Source: Comamonadaceae bacterium 2FH
GTDB taxonomy: Bacteria; Pseudomonadota; Gammaproteobacteria; Burkholderiales; Burkholderiaceae_C
Reading direction: 5' to 3'
DNA: 64,000 nucleotides
Assembly: GCA_005503335.1 (NCBI GenBank)
Contig: SCMQ01000025.1
Span: 1-64,000 of the forward strand
A program made the position numbers and the translations under genes. Shown here in pieces: positions 35,084-44,063 of the stretch. The notes beneath the pieces were generated by a model. It was not told the origin of the DNA, made no database searches, and saw nothing but the letters and a program-made list of their open reading frames with translations. The first letter of the stretch is position 1, and each line of letters opens with the position of its first letter.

Positions 35084-36079
35084 ATGACCCCCACCCCCTT
35101 CCGCCGCGCCGCCCTGCTGCTCGCGCTCGCCGCCCTGTCGGGCGGGGCCTGGGCCCAGAAGGCTGCCAAGGCCGCGGCCGCCCCCTGGCCAAGCAAGCCG
35201 GTCAAGATCGTGGTGGGATTCCCGGCCGGCTCCTCGCCCGACCTCACGGCACGGCTGTTCGCCGAGCCCCTGTCCAAGGCGCTGGGCCAGCCGGTCGTCG
35301 TCGAGAACAAGGTGGGCGCGGGCGGCAACATCGGCGCCGACGCGGTGGCCAAGGCCACGGACAACCACACCCTGGGCCTGATGATCAACGGCAACATGAC
35401 GATTGCCAGGCTGCTCAACGGCAAGCTGCCCTACGACCCGCTCAAGGACCTGGTGCCGATCAGCCTGATCGGCACCGCCCCGCTGGTGCTGGTCGCGCCG
35501 GTCAACTCGCCGGGCGCCAGCGCGCAGGACTTCTTCGTCGCGGCGCGCAACGCCGGCAAGCAGTGGAGCTACGGCTCGCCGGGCGTGGGCACGGTGGGCC
35601 ACATCGGCATGGAGCTGCTCAAGACCAAGACCAACATAGCCCCGGTCCACGTGCCCTACCCGGGCTACCCCCAGGTGTTCAACGCGATCCAGGGTGGCCA
35701 GCTGCAGCTGGCCATGATGCCGCCGGCCCTGGCCCAGGCGCAGGCCAAGGCGGGCAAGCTGCGCGTGATCGGCATCACCTCCTCGGGCCGCAGCACGCTG
35801 GCGCCCGATTTCCCCAGCCTCAGCGAGGCCGGCATCCAGGGCTACAACCTCGAGATCTGGAACGCCTTCGCGGCGCCGACCTCGCTGCCCAAGCCCATCG
35901 TGGCCAGGCTGTCGACCCTGGTCAGCGAGATCGCGCGCAGCCCCGAGGTGCGCATCAAGCTGTTCCAGCAGGGCTGGCAGGTGGTGGGCAGCTCCGGCGA
36001 GGGCCTGGCCAACCGCGTCAAGACCGACACCGCGCTGCTGGGCGGGGTGATCGCGATGCGCGGCATCAAGGCCGAATAA
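35084..36079 (+). CDS. Bug/TctC-type periplasmic binding protein
   Basis: 331 residues: signal peptide ending in AWA, then a short Lys/Ala stretch and WPSKPVKIVVGFPAGSSPDLTARL, the Bug family start. ENKVGAGGNIGADAV, LPYDPLKDLVPIS and VPYPGYPQVFNAIQGGQL follow. Solitary gene behind its own AGAGAGGA site and after the rpoH terminator, converging with the sco gene. Bug proteins are expanded in Burkholderiales; the ligand cannot be told. Confidence 0.88.
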   Translation: MTPTPFRRAALLLALAALSGGAWAQKAAKAAAAPWPSKPVKIVVGFPAGSSPDLTARLFAEPLSKALGQPVVVENKVGAGGNIGADAVAKATDNHTLGLMINGNMTIARLLNGKLPYDPLKDLVPISLIGTAPLVLVAPVNSPGASAQDFFVAARNAGKQWSYGSPGVGTVGHIGMELLKTKTNIAPVHVPYPGYPQVFNAIQGGQLQLAMMPPALAQAQAKAGKLRVIGITSSGRSTLAPDFPSLSEAGIQGYNLEIWNAFAAPTSLPKPIVARLSTLVSEIARSPEVRIKLFQQGWQVVGSSGEGLANRVKTDTALLGGVIAMRGIKAE

Positions 36080-36088
36080 GGCTCAGGC

Positions 36089-36712
36089 TCAGGAAGCCTG
36101 CCTGAGCAGCAGCTTGATGTCGGACCCCAGCGCCTCCGGCCCGCTGCCGTAGCGGCTGTACAGGCGCAGCCGGCCCTGGGTGTCGTAGACGTAGCTGGCC
36201 GCGGCGTGGTCCATGGTGTAGTTGCCCGGGGCCTGGCCTTCGACCTTCTTGTAGTAGACCTTGAAGTCCTTGGCCATGGCCGCGAGCTGCTCGGGCGTGC
36301 TGGCGCGCAGGGCCAGGAAGGCCGGGTCGAAGTTGGCCATGTAGGCCTTGAGCACCTCGGGGGTGTCGCGCTCGGGGTCCACCGTGACGAACAGGCCCTG
36401 CAGCTTGTCGCCGTCGGCGCCGAGCTGCTTCTTGACCTCGGCCAGCTCGAGCATCGAGGTGGGGCAGACGTCCGGGCACTGGGTGTAGCCGAAGAACAGC
36501 ACCACGACCTTGCCGCGGAAATCCTGCAGGCGGCGCGTCTGTCCGTGCTGGTCGGGCAGCGCGAAGTCCTTGGCGTAGTCGGCCCCCGTGATGTCGACCG
36601 ACTGGAACTGCAGCCGCTGCTCGGAGCAGGCGGCCAGCAGGCCCGCCGTCCCTGCCGTGACGGCGGACAGGGCGATGAATCGGAGCGCGTCGCGCTTGCG
36701 CATGGGAGGCAC
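36089..36712 (-). CDS. sco: SCO1/SenC-family copper chaperone
   Basis: 207 residues, membrane-anchored or lipidated (LLAACSEQ) periplasmic thioredoxin-fold protein delivering copper to the CuA site of cytochrome oxidase. CPDVC (CxxxC) and the distal His in YTMDHAAASYVYD are the copper ligands; VTVDPERDTPEVLKAY is typical. ATG 36712 is one base from the ctaB stop, so it is the last gene of the ctaA-ctaB-sco run. This family's old name SenC is unrelated to the selenoneine gene senC. Confidence 0.93.
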   Translation of the reverse strand: MPPMRKRDALRFIALSAVTAGTAGLLAACSEQRLQFQSVDITGADYAKDFALPDQHGQTRRLQDFRGKVVVLFFGYTQCPDVCPTSMLELAEVKKQLGADGDKLQGLFVTVDPERDTPEVLKAYMANFDPAFLALRASTPEQLAAMAKDFKVYYKKVEGQAPGNYTMDHAAASYVYDTQGRLRLYSRYGSGPEALGSDIKLLLRQAS

Positions 36713-36713
36713 C

Positions 36714-37610
36714 TCAGAACAGGTAGTGGTCGACCAGCAGCGCGGCGAACAGCCCGCTCAGGTGGATCAGGGAGAAACGGAAGGTCTTGCGCGCCAGCGC
36801 GTCGGAGTAGCTGCGCCAGAGCTTGAACGCGTGGGCTATGAAGCCGCCGGACAGCCCCACCGCCGCCGCGAGGTAGAGCCAGGAGCTCATGCCATAGGCG
36901 AAGGGCATCAGGCAGGCCGCGAACAGCACCAGGGTGTAGAGCAGCACCTGCAGGCGCGTGAACTCGTTGCCGTGCGTGACGGGCAGCATGGGCAGGCCGG
37001 ACTGGCGGTAGTCCTCCACGCGGTACAGGGCCAGGGCCCAGAAATGCGGCGGCGTCCAGAGGAAGATGATCAGGAACAGGATCAGCGCCTCGGGCCCCAC
37101 CTCGCCGGTCATCGCCGCCCAGCCCAGCACCGGCGGCATGGCGCCCGAGGCGCCGCCGATCACGATGTTCTGCGGCGTCAGCGGCTTGAGGATCACGGTG
37201 TAGACCACCGCATAGCCGACGAAGGTGGCGAAGGTCAGCCACATGGTCAGCGGGTTGACCCAGAAGAACAGGACGGCCGAGCCCAGCGCGCACAGCAGGC
37301 CCGAGAAAACCAGCGCCTCCCGGTCCGACAGCTCACCCTTGGCGGTCGGACGCCAGGCGGTGCGCTTCATCTTGGCGTCTATGCTCTTCTCGACCAGGCA
37401 ATTGAAGGCCGCGGCCGCGCCGGCGACCAGCCAGATGCCCAGGCTGGCCAGCAGGGCCAGCCTCAGCTCGGGCCAACTCGGCCAGCCCGGCACGGCCAGC
37501 ACCATGCCGATCAGCGCGCAGAACACGATGAGCTGCACCACGCGCGGCTTGGTCAGGGCGTAGAACTGGCTGATACGGGATGCCGGGGAAACGGCGGTGG
37601 CAGCGGTCAT
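36714..37610 (-). CDS. ctaB: Protoheme IX farnesyltransferase (heme O synthase)
   Basis: 298 residues, UbiA-type prenyltransferase with about nine membrane helices converting heme b to heme o. Motif [20 protein letters not shown] carries the prenyl-diphosphate-binding acidic residues, with Glu in place of the usual first Asp; [12 protein letters not shown] and [15 protein letters not shown] are the other hallmarks. Start ATG 37610 overlaps the ctaA stop by 4 bases; the large frame running on to 39188 is a shadow of ctaA. Confidence 0.94.
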   Translation of the reverse strand: MTAATAVSPASRISQFYALTKPRVVQLIVFCALIGMVLAVPGWPSWPELRLALLASLGIWLVAGAAAAFNCLVEKSIDAKMKRTAWRPTAKGELSDREALVFSGLLCALGSAVLFFWVNPLTMWLTFATFVGYAVVYTVILKPLTPQNIVIGGASGAMPPVLGWAAMTGEVGPEALILFLIIFLWTPPHFWALALYRVEDYRQSGLPMLPVTHGNEFTRLQVLLYTLVLFAACLMPFAYGMSSWLYLAAAVGLSGGFIAHAFKLWRSYSDALARKTFRFSLIHLSGLFAALLVDHYLF

Positions 37611-38797
37611 GCGGCAAACCTCGAAGCGTGGGGGCGCCCGGCGTCGCTCGACACCGGCAGCGGTGAAAGGTCGGATCGGGCGGCGGTGCGGCTGGCGCAC
37701 AGGGCCCAGGTCAGGGCGACCGCCAGGGCCGCCGCGCCGCCGGTGTGCGAGACCGCGGCCACCAGCGGCCAGTCCAGCACCACGTTGGACAGGCCGGTGA
37801 CGAACTGCCACAGCGCCAGGCCGGCGATCCAGCGCGCCTGGGCCAAGAGCCGGCCGGCACGCTGCAGGCGCCAGGCCAGGCCGGCCAGCACGGCCAGCAC
37901 CAGATAGGCCGCCAGGCGATGCGTGTAGTGGATGGCGGTGAGCGCGCTGAAACCGATGTGGCCGCCGTCCTGGCTGCGGCCGAGCTCGCGCCAGATCTCG
38001 AAACCCTGGCGGAAGTCCATGGCCGGCCACCAGCTGCCCTGGCAGGTCGGGAAGGACTCGCAGGCCAGCACGGCATAGTTGGTGCTGACCCAGCCGCCCA
38101 GCGTGATCTGGACCAGCACCAGGACGAAGGCCAGCCAGAGCGCCGCGCGCAAGCCGCGCGGCAGCGGCTGCGGCGAGCGCGCCCCCGACGCCTGCTGGAA
38201 GCGCACCGCCTGCACGCACAGCAGCACCAGCAGGACTATCCCGCCGAGCAGGTGCAGGGTGACGATGGCCGGGAACAGCTTCATGGTCACGGTGAGCGCG
38301 CCGAAGGCGCCCTGCAGGCAGACCCAGGCCAGGGTCAGCGTGGGCCACAGCGGGTGCACGGCCAGCGCCTGGCCCGCGCCGCGGCGACGCGCCAGCCAGC
38401 TCGCCACGGTGAGCGTGAGGATCAGCACGCCCACGCCGGTGGCCAGGTAGCGGTGGATCATCTCGACCCAGGCCTTGCCGTGCGTGACCGGGCCGGTGGG
38501 CATGGCGGACTGCGCGGCGGCGATCTCGGCCTGCGCGCCGACCGGGCTGGCATTGCCGTAGCAGCCTGGCCAGTCCGGGCAGCCCAGGCCGGAATCGGTC
38601 AGGCGCGTGAAGGCGCCGAACAGCACCAGGTCGAAAGTCAGGAACAGGGTGAGCACGGTCAGGGCCTGCAGGCGGCGCGCGGGCGAGGCCTGGCGGTTGC
38701 GCAGCCAGACCCAGGCCAGCGGCGCCAGCGCGAGCACCACGCCCATCAGCATGAGGCGCAGCGCGGGCGTGAGATCGTAGAGCGAGGTCGCTTGCAT
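37607..38797 (-). CDS. ctaA: Heme A synthase CtaA (COX15)
   Basis: 396-residue eight-helix membrane enzyme that oxidises the heme O methyl group to the formyl group of heme a. Features: [19 protein letters not shown], the EMIHRYLAT and [10 protein letters not shown] His ligands, and [14 protein letters not shown]. It starts directly after the TAG of the upstream SCO-like gene and overlaps ctaB by 4 bases, a tight assembly operon. The last 35 residues are hydrophilic. Confidence 0.93.
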   Translation of the reverse strand: MQATSLYDLTPALRLMLMGVVLALAPLAWVWLRNRQASPARRLQALTVLTLFLTFDLVLFGAFTRLTDSGLGCPDWPGCYGNASPVGAQAEIAAAQSAMPTGPVTHGKAWVEMIHRYLATGVGVLILTLTVASWLARRRGAGQALAVHPLWPTLTLAWVCLQGAFGALTVTMKLFPAIVTLHLLGGIVLLVLLCVQAVRFQQASGARSPQPLPRGLRAALWLAFVLVLVQITLGGWVSTNYAVLACESFPTCQGSWWPAMDFRQGFEIWRELGRSQDGGHIGFSALTAIHYTHRLAAYLVLAVLAGLAWRLQRAGRLLAQARWIAGLALWQFVTGLSNVVLDWPLVAAVSHTGGAAALAVALTWALCASRTAARSDLSPLPVSSDAGRPHASRFAA

Positions 38798-39529
38798 CTA
38801 GCGCCCCGCCTGATCCCAGGACGCCGAGGCGCGCAGCAGGCGTTCCAGGTCGCGCTTGGCCTTGCCGGCCCCGGCCAGGTCCAGGCCGGCCGGAAAGCGC
38901 ATCATCCAGTTGCCCATGGGGTCGACCACGTACAAATGCTCGGACAGGCGGTGGCCGGCGGCCGGCGCCAGCCACTGCGCCAGGGCGTCGGACGGCACGC
39001 GCAGCACCGTGGCCTGGGCCAGGCCGGCGCGCAGGGACTCGGGGATGGGCGCCGCGTCGTCGACCAGCCAGACCCAGTCCAGCCGCTCCTTTTCCTTGCC
39101 CAGGCTCTCGCGCAACTGGCGCTGCAGGTACAGGTGGTTCTGGCAGGCCGCATCGCAGGCGCCGCCGGCCACGCTGAGCAGCAGCCACTGGCCCTTGAGC
39201 GCGCTCAGGTTGCCGCCCTCCCCGCCCAGGCTGGTGGTTGCCAGCGCGGGCAGCGGACGCTGCGGGTCGATCAGCTCGCCGAAATGGCGCCGCCCTTCGG
39301 GACGGACCACGTAGTAGGTGAAATAGGAAGCGATCACCGGCGCGGCGCAGACCAGCAGCACGGCCAGCATCTTCCAGCGCCCGCTGAGGGTGCGCTTGGC
39401 GTCGGCCTGGGCGGCCTGTGCCGGCGACGGCAGGCCGTGCACGGTCAGGCCCAGCGGCTCGTCTTGCCGGGCCCGGGGCTCAGGCGCGCGGCGGGAAAAG
39501 GAAGCGTCGGACAATTTGGAACCAGACAT
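38798..39529 (-). CDS. SCO-like membrane-anchored thioredoxin-fold protein of the oxidase cluster
   Basis: 243 residues: a cytoplasmic tail of about 50, one membrane helix ([22 protein letters not shown]), then a periplasmic domain with CDAAC, the CxxxC spacing of SCO proteins, and [14 protein letters not shown]. This gene is commonly found between SURF1 and ctaA in betaproteobacteria; its exact role is not established to my knowledge. ATG 39529 lies inside the SURF1 gene (50-base overlap) and lacks a clear ribosome-binding site, so the start is tentative. Confidence 0.8.
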   Translation of the reverse strand: MSGSKLSDASFSRRAPEPRARQDEPLGLTVHGLPSPAQAAQADAKRTLSGRWKMLAVLLVCAAPVIASYFTYYVVRPEGRRHFGELIDPQRPLPALATTSLGGEGGNLSALKGQWLLLSVAGGACDAACQNHLYLQRQLRESLGKEKERLDWVWLVDDAAPIPESLRAGLAQATVLRVPSDALAQWLAPAAGHRLSEHLYVVDPMGNWMMRFPAGLDLAGAGKAKRDLERLLRASASWDQAGR

Positions 39530-40208
39530 AAAGGATTGCCATCAGGCCGCTGAGGCCAAACCACTGGAACGCATAGCCGTAATGCTTCTCCACCCCGCTG
39601 GCGGGCTCGGGCCATTGCCGCAGCAGGCCTTCGGAGGGCGGACCGGTTTGCACCACGGTCTGGTCCAGCAGGGGCAGACGGGTTTCGGCGCGGAATGCGT
39701 CCAGGGCTAGATTTTGCCGGATCACGCCCTGCTCCGCGCCCTCGAAGGCGTAAAGCTTGGACGGTGCGGGGGCGATGCGGCCCTGCAACGCGACCTCGCC
39801 GGCCGGCGTGTCGACCCGGGGCAGCGCGTTGCGGTCGACGAAATTGCGCGGCACCCAGCCGCGCTGCACCAGCAGCCAGGCCCCGCCCTCCTGCAACTGC
39901 AGCGGGGTCAGCACGTAGAAGCCGGGCTGGCCGTTCATCTGCCGGTTGTCGAGGAACACGGTGCGCTCGGCCAGCCAGCGCCCGCGCAGTTGCACGCGGC
40001 GGTGCATGCGGTCTGCCTCGGGTGTGGCCAGCAGTTCGGCGGCGCCGAGCACGGCGAGCTGCTGCCTGGCCTCGATGCCGGCCTGCAGCGCCTCTTTCTC
40101 GGAGGCGCGCGAGAGCTGCCAGCGCCCCAGCGAGGCGGTGGTGACCATGCCGGCCAGCGTGGCCAGCGTGATCAGTCCGAAGCGCCAGTCGGCGCGCGGT
40201 GGGCTCAC
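39480..40208 (-). CDS. SURF1-family cytochrome oxidase assembly protein
   Basis: 242 residues with two membrane helices at the ends (LITLATLAGMVTTASLGRWQL and [16 protein letters not shown]), and the SURF1 features LGRWQLSRA..K, VFLDNRQMNGQPGFYVLTPL, VQRGWVP and HYGYAFQWFGL. It helps insert heme a into subunit I. There is no in-frame ATG near the conserved start; GTG 40208 with AGGA upstream is the best choice. Divergent from the small plus-strand gene at 40224, only 15 bases apart. Confidence 0.9.
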   Translation of the reverse strand: MSPPRADWRFGLITLATLAGMVTTASLGRWQLSRASEKEALQAGIEARQQLAVLGAAELLATPEADRMHRRVQLRGRWLAERTVFLDNRQMNGQPGFYVLTPLQLQEGGAWLLVQRGWVPRNFVDRNALPRVDTPAGEVALQGRIAPAPSKLYAFEGAEQGVIRQNLALDAFRAETRLPLLDQTVVQTGPPSEGLLRQWPEPASGVEKHYGYAFQWFGLSGLMAILYVWFQIVRRFLFPPRA

Positions 40209-40223
40209 GGGATAATCCTGGGC

Positions 40224-40454
40224 ATGAAATTCCTCGTCGCGCTCGCGTTCCTGGGCATCATCGCCAGCCTGGCCTCGGCCCTGTTCTTCATGATGAAAGG
40301 CAGCGGGCGCACGCCAGACGGCCAGCCCCGCAGCGGCCGCATGGTGCGCGCGCTCGCGCTGCGGGTCGGCTTGTCCGTGGTGCTGTTCATCTGCATCCTG
40401 GTGGCCTGGAAGCTGGGCTACATCCAACCGACCGGCATCCCTGCGGGCAAGTGA
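40224..40454 (+). CDS. Twin-transmembrane protein, DUF2909
   Basis: 76 residues with two membrane helices (FLVALAFLGIIASLASALFFMM and ALRVGLSVVLFICILVAWKLG) separated by a short polar loop. It matches the small DUF2909 proteins regularly found inside betaproteobacterial cox clusters. ATG 40224 begins the first helix. It is the only plus-strand gene inside the oxidase cluster and is followed by a strong terminator. Confidence 0.85.
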   Translation: MKFLVALAFLGIIASLASALFFMMKGSGRTPDGQPRSGRMVRALALRVGLSVVLFICILVAWKLGYIQPTGIPAGK

Positions 40455-40472
40455 GCCGGTTTCCCTGAAACG

Positions 40473-40500
40473 AAAAAAGCGCCTGCCGGCGCTTTTTTTT
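40473..40500. terminator. Bidirectional Rho-independent terminator
   Basis: AAAAAAGCGCC (40473-40483), loop TGCC, GGCGCTTTTTTTT (40488-40500). Perfect stem with T runs on both strands; it serves the DUF2909 gene and the convergent coxC. Confidence 0.92.
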
Positions 40501-40513
40501 CCGCGGGGGCGGC

Positions 40514-41395
40514 TTACATCCAGTAGACCAGGATGTACAGGCCCAGCCACACCACGTCCACGAAGTGCCAGTACCAAGCCGCGCCTTCGAAGCCGAAGTG
40601 GCGCTCGGGCGTGAAGTGGCCCTTCATCAGGCGCAGGGTGATGAACAGCAGCATCAGCATGCCGACCAGCACGTGGAAGCCGTGGAAACCGGTCAGCATG
40701 AAGAAGGTCGAGCCGTAGACGCCCGAGGTGAGCTTGAGGTTCAGGTCGGTGTAGGCGTGGAAGTACTCGTAGCCCTGCACGCAGAGGAACACGAAGCCCA
40801 GGATCACCGTCATCCACATGAAGGCGATGGTCTTGCCGCGGTTGCCGTGCTGCAGCGCGTGGTGGGCGATGGTCAGGGTCACGCCCGAGCTCAGCAGCAG
40901 CGCGGTGTTGATGGTCGGCAGCCAGAACGGACCCATGGTCTGGAAGGGCTCGATGATGCCCGCCGGCGACGCGGTCGCACCGGCAACCACGCTGGGCCAG
41001 ACGGCCTTGAAGTCGGGCCACAGCAGGGCATTGTCCAGGCTGCCGAGCGCCGGCACGGAGTGCACGCGGGCCCACCACAGCGCGGTGAAGAAGGCGCCGA
41101 AGAACATGACCTCGGAGAAGATGAACCAGCTCATGCTCCAGCGGTAGGACAGGTCGACCTTATGGCCGTACAGCCCGCCTTCGCTCTCGTGGACGGCGTC
41201 GCGGAACCACTGGTACAGCACCACCAGCCACCAGGCCAGGCCGAAGAACAGGGAATACTTGCCCCAGCCGGCGCCGTTGACCCATTGCCCCGCGCCCAGG
41301 ATCACGAAGAACAGGCCGATGGCGGCCATCACGGGATGGCGCGAGGCGTGCGGGACGAAGTAGTAGGGCGTGCTGCCTTGTGCGGTTGAACTCAT
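40514..41395 (-). CDS. coxC: Cytochrome c oxidase subunit III
   Basis: 293 residues, seven membrane helices, N-terminus PYYFVPHASRHPVMAAIG. Hallmarks: RWSMSWFIFSEVMFFGAFFTALWWAR with the conserved Glu, HALQHGNRGKTIAFMW, and GFHGFHVLVGMLML. Standard length for the aa3 enzyme of this group. It is the downstream end of the coxB-coxA-ctaG run and precedes the terminator at 40473-40500. Confidence 0.95.
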   Translation of the reverse strand: MSSTAQGSTPYYFVPHASRHPVMAAIGLFFVILGAGQWVNGAGWGKYSLFFGLAWWLVVLYQWFRDAVHESEGGLYGHKVDLSYRWSMSWFIFSEVMFFGAFFTALWWARVHSVPALGSLDNALLWPDFKAVWPSVVAGATASPAGIIEPFQTMGPFWLPTINTALLLSSGVTLTIAHHALQHGNRGKTIAFMWMTVILGFVFLCVQGYEYFHAYTDLNLKLTSGVYGSTFFMLTGFHGFHVLVGMLMLLFITLRLMKGHFTPERHFGFEGAAWYWHFVDVVWLGLYILVYWM

Positions 41396-41443
41396 TGTTG
41401 CTCCTGCTCTCTCAAATACGCATTGTCTTTGTGCGGCGGCGGC

Positions 41444-41656
41444 TTACTTCGCCACCACCCAATTCACCAGGGCCACCAGCCCCAGCACGAAGATCACGGC
41501 CGCGGCGATGCCCACCGCGATGATGTGGAAGGGATTGAGCTGCGCCAGGTCCTTCTGGTATTCGCTGTTCTTGCGCAGCCCGACGAAGGACCAGGCGACC
41601 GCGCGGGCGGTGCGCCACAGCGAGGCCTTGGGCGGCTTCTGCACCGGATCGCTCAT
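41444..41656 (-). CDS. DUF2970 family small membrane protein
   Basis: 70 residues: WRTARAVAWSFVGLRKNSEYQKDLAQLNPFHIIAVGI followed by one membrane helix. This is the DUF2970 pattern, usually between ctaG and coxC. Start ATG 41656 overlaps the ctaG stop by 4 bases. The function is unknown; position suggests a role in oxidase assembly. The open frame continuing to 41854 is a shadow of ctaG. Confidence 0.88.
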   Translation of the reverse strand: MSDPVQKPPKASLWRTARAVAWSFVGLRKNSEYQKDLAQLNPFHIIAVGIAAAVIFVLGLVALVNWVVAK

Positions 41657-42270
41657 GTGCCCGCCTCCTGGCCCAGCGCCGTCGCGGCATTGGCGGTGGC
41701 CGGCGCCGCCGGCGTCTTGCCGCCGACCTCGAAGAAGGTGTAGGACAGCGTGATCGTGGTCACGTCCTTGGACAGCTTGGGGTCGATCACGAAGGCCACC
41801 GGCCACTGCTTCTTCTCGCCCGGCTCCAGCGTGTACTGGTTGAAGCAGAAGCACTCCAGCTTGTTGAAGTGCGCCGCCGCCTGACGCGGCGCGTAGCTCG
41901 GTATGGCCTGGGCCGCCATGCGCCGGTTCTGCACGTTCTGAAACTCGTACATCACCGTGGTCAGCTGGCCCGGATGCACCTGCACCGAGCGCTGGGCCGG
42001 CTTGAAGTCCCAGGGGCCGCGCGCGTTGGCGTCGAACTCGACGGTGATGGTGCGGCTGGTGTCGACCTGGGTGTTGGCCGGCAGCCGCACGTCCTTGCCC
42101 GCCACGCCGTTGCCGGGCACCTGGCGCTCGCTCAGCGACAGGATGTTGATGCCGGTCAGCTCGCAGATGTGCTTGTAGATCGGGATCAGGGCGTAGCCGA
42201 AGGCGAACATGCCGGCCGCGACCACGGCCAGCTTGCCCACCATCTTGACGTTCTCGGCGCGAAGGCTCAT
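41653..42270 (-). CDS. ctaG: Cytochrome oxidase assembly protein CtaG/Cox11
   Basis: 205 residues: an N-terminal membrane anchor (MVGKLAVVAAGMFAFGYALIPIY) and a periplasmic Ig-like domain with the copper-binding KLECFCFNQYTLEPGE (CFCF) motif. It delivers copper to the CuB site of subunit I. Normal length; a Pro/Ala-rich C-terminal tail. It lies between the 36-residue assembly protein gene and the DUF2970 gene. Confidence 0.94.
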   Translation of the reverse strand: MSLRAENVKMVGKLAVVAAGMFAFGYALIPIYKHICELTGINILSLSERQVPGNGVAGKDVRLPANTQVDTSRTITVEFDANARGPWDFKPAQRSVQVHPGQLTTVMYEFQNVQNRRMAAQAIPSYAPRQAAAHFNKLECFCFNQYTLEPGEKKQWPVAFVIDPKLSKDVTTITLSYTFFEVGGKTPAAPATANAATALGQEAGT

Positions 42271-42283
42271 GGCAAGGATCCGG

Positions 42284-42394
42284 TCAGGGGCGCAGCAGCA
42301 CCATCTTGACCATGAACCCGAGGAAGAACACCAGCGCCACCGAGGCCAGGATCAGGCCCAGGCGCAGGTTGCCCTTCTTTTGCTGCGGCGTCAT
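42284..42394 (-). CDS. Cytochrome oxidase small assembly protein (36 residues)
   Basis: Short frame ATG 42394 to TGA 42284: MTPQQKKGNLRLG, then one membrane helix (LILASVALVFFLGFMVKMVLL) and RP. It sits exactly in the gap between coxA and ctaG, where betaproteobacterial clusters carry such a single-helix protein, and is easily missed by gene callers because of its size. Ten bases separate it from the coxA stop. Confidence 0.8.
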   Translation of the reverse strand: MTPQQKKGNLRLGLILASVALVFFLGFMVKMVLLRP

Positions 42395-42404
42395 CTGGCG
42401 CTCC

Positions 42405-44024
42405 TCAGCCGATCACCTTGGTGGCGGTCGCGTCCAGCTTCGGGGGGGTCTCGAAGGTGTGGAAGGGCGCCGGCGACGGCACTTCCCATTCCAGGCCCTC
42501 GGCGGCCTCCCAGGGCTTCTGCGCGGCCTTCTGGCCCTGGCCCTTCATCGTGGGCAGCACGACGAACAGGAAGAAGTAGACCTGGGCCAGGCCGAAGGCG
42601 AAGGCGCCCACGGAAGCAATGGCGTTGAAGTCGGTGAACTGCATGGGGTAGTCGGCGTAGCGGCGCGGCATGCCGGCCAGGCCCAGGAAGTGCATCGGGA
42701 AGAAGGTGATGTTGAAGCTGATCAGCGACCACCAGAAGTGGATCTTGCCGCGCGTCTCGTTGTACATCACGCCGGTCCACTTCGGCACCCAGTAGTAGTA
42801 GCCGGCGAACAGCGCGTAGAGCGAGCCGGCCACCAGCACGTAGTGGAAGTGGGCCACCACGTAGTAGGTGTCCTGCAGCTGGATGTCGATCGGCGCCAAG
42901 GCCAGGATCAGGCCGGTGAAGCCGCCCATGGTGAACACGAAGATGAAGCCCACGGCGAACAGCATGGGCGTCTCGAAGGTCATCGAGCCCTTCCACATGG
43001 TGGCGATCCAGTTGAAGATCTTCACGGCCGTCGGCACGGCGATCAGCATGGTGGCGTACATGAAGAACAGCTGGCCCGTCACCGGCATGCCGGTGGTGAA
43101 CATGTGGTGCGCCCAGACGATGAACGACAGGATGGCGATCGACGAGGTGGCGTAGACCATGGAGGCGTAGCCGAACAGCTTCTTGCGCGCGAAGGCGGGC
43201 ACGATCTGGCTCACGATGCCGAAGGCCGGCAGGATCATGATGTAGACCTCGGGGTGGCCGAAGAACCAGAAGATGTGCTGGTACATCACGGGGTCGCCGC
43301 CGCCGGCCGGGTTGAAGAAGCTGGTGCCGAAATGGCGGTCGGTCAGCGTCATGGTGATGGCGCCGGCCAGCACGGGCATGACGGCGATCAGCAGGTAGGC
43401 GGTGATCAGCCAGGTCCAGGCGAACATCGGCATCTTCATCAGCGTCATGCCGGGGGCGCGCATGTTGAGGACGGTCACGATGATGTTGATCGAGCCCATG
43501 ATGGACGAGGCGCCCAGGATGTGCATGGCGAAGATGCCGGCGTCCATCGAGGGACCCATCTGCAGGGTCAGCGGCGCGTACAGCGTCCAGCCCGCGGCGG
43601 GTGCGCCGCCGGGCATGAAGAACGAGGCCACCAGCATGATGGCGGCCGGGATCATCAGCCAGAAGCTGAAGTTGTTCATGCGCGCGAAAGCCATGTCCGA
43701 TGCGCCGATCTGCAGCGGGATCATCCAGTTCGCGAAGCCGACGAAGGCCGGCATGATGGCGCCGAACACCATGATCAGGCCGTGCATGGTGGTGAACTGG
43801 TTGAACAGTTCCGGGTTGACCAGCTGCAGGCCGGGCTGGAACAGCTCGGCGCGGATCAGCAGGGCCAGGATGCCCCCCACCATCAGCATGGTGAAGCTGA
43901 ACAGCAGGTACAGGGTACCGATGTCCTTGTGGTTGGTCGCGAACACCCAGCGCCGCCAGCCCGAGGGCGCGTGCGCGTGGTGGTCGTCGTGGGCGTGATC
44001 GTGCGGGTCGAGAACGGCACTCAT
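42405..44024 (-). CDS. coxA: Cytochrome c oxidase subunit I
   Basis: 539 residues, 12 membrane helices, catalytic subunit holding heme a and the heme a3-CuB centre. Seen: [42 protein letters not shown] (CuB His and cross-linked Tyr), [28 protein letters not shown]. An N-terminal His-rich cytoplasmic tail ([13 protein letters not shown]) is present. It follows coxB by 39 bases. Confidence 0.97.
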   Translation of the reverse strand: MSAVLDPHDHAHDDHHAHAPSGWRRWVFATNHKDIGTLYLLFSFTMLMVGGILALLIRAELFQPGLQLVNPELFNQFTTMHGLIMVFGAIMPAFVGFANWMIPLQIGASDMAFARMNNFSFWLMIPAAIMLVASFFMPGGAPAAGWTLYAPLTLQMGPSMDAGIFAMHILGASSIMGSINIIVTVLNMRAPGMTLMKMPMFAWTWLITAYLLIAVMPVLAGAITMTLTDRHFGTSFFNPAGGGDPVMYQHIFWFFGHPEVYIMILPAFGIVSQIVPAFARKKLFGYASMVYATSSIAILSFIVWAHHMFTTGMPVTGQLFFMYATMLIAVPTAVKIFNWIATMWKGSMTFETPMLFAVGFIFVFTMGGFTGLILALAPIDIQLQDTYYVVAHFHYVLVAGSLYALFAGYYYWVPKWTGVMYNETRGKIHFWWSLISFNITFFPMHFLGLAGMPRRYADYPMQFTDFNAIASVGAFAFGLAQVYFFLFVVLPTMKGQGQKAAQKPWEAAEGLEWEVPSPAPFHTFETPPKLDATATKVIG

Positions 44025-44063
44025 CTTGGTTTCCTTTTCGATACTGTCCAGATCGCTGCGCTC

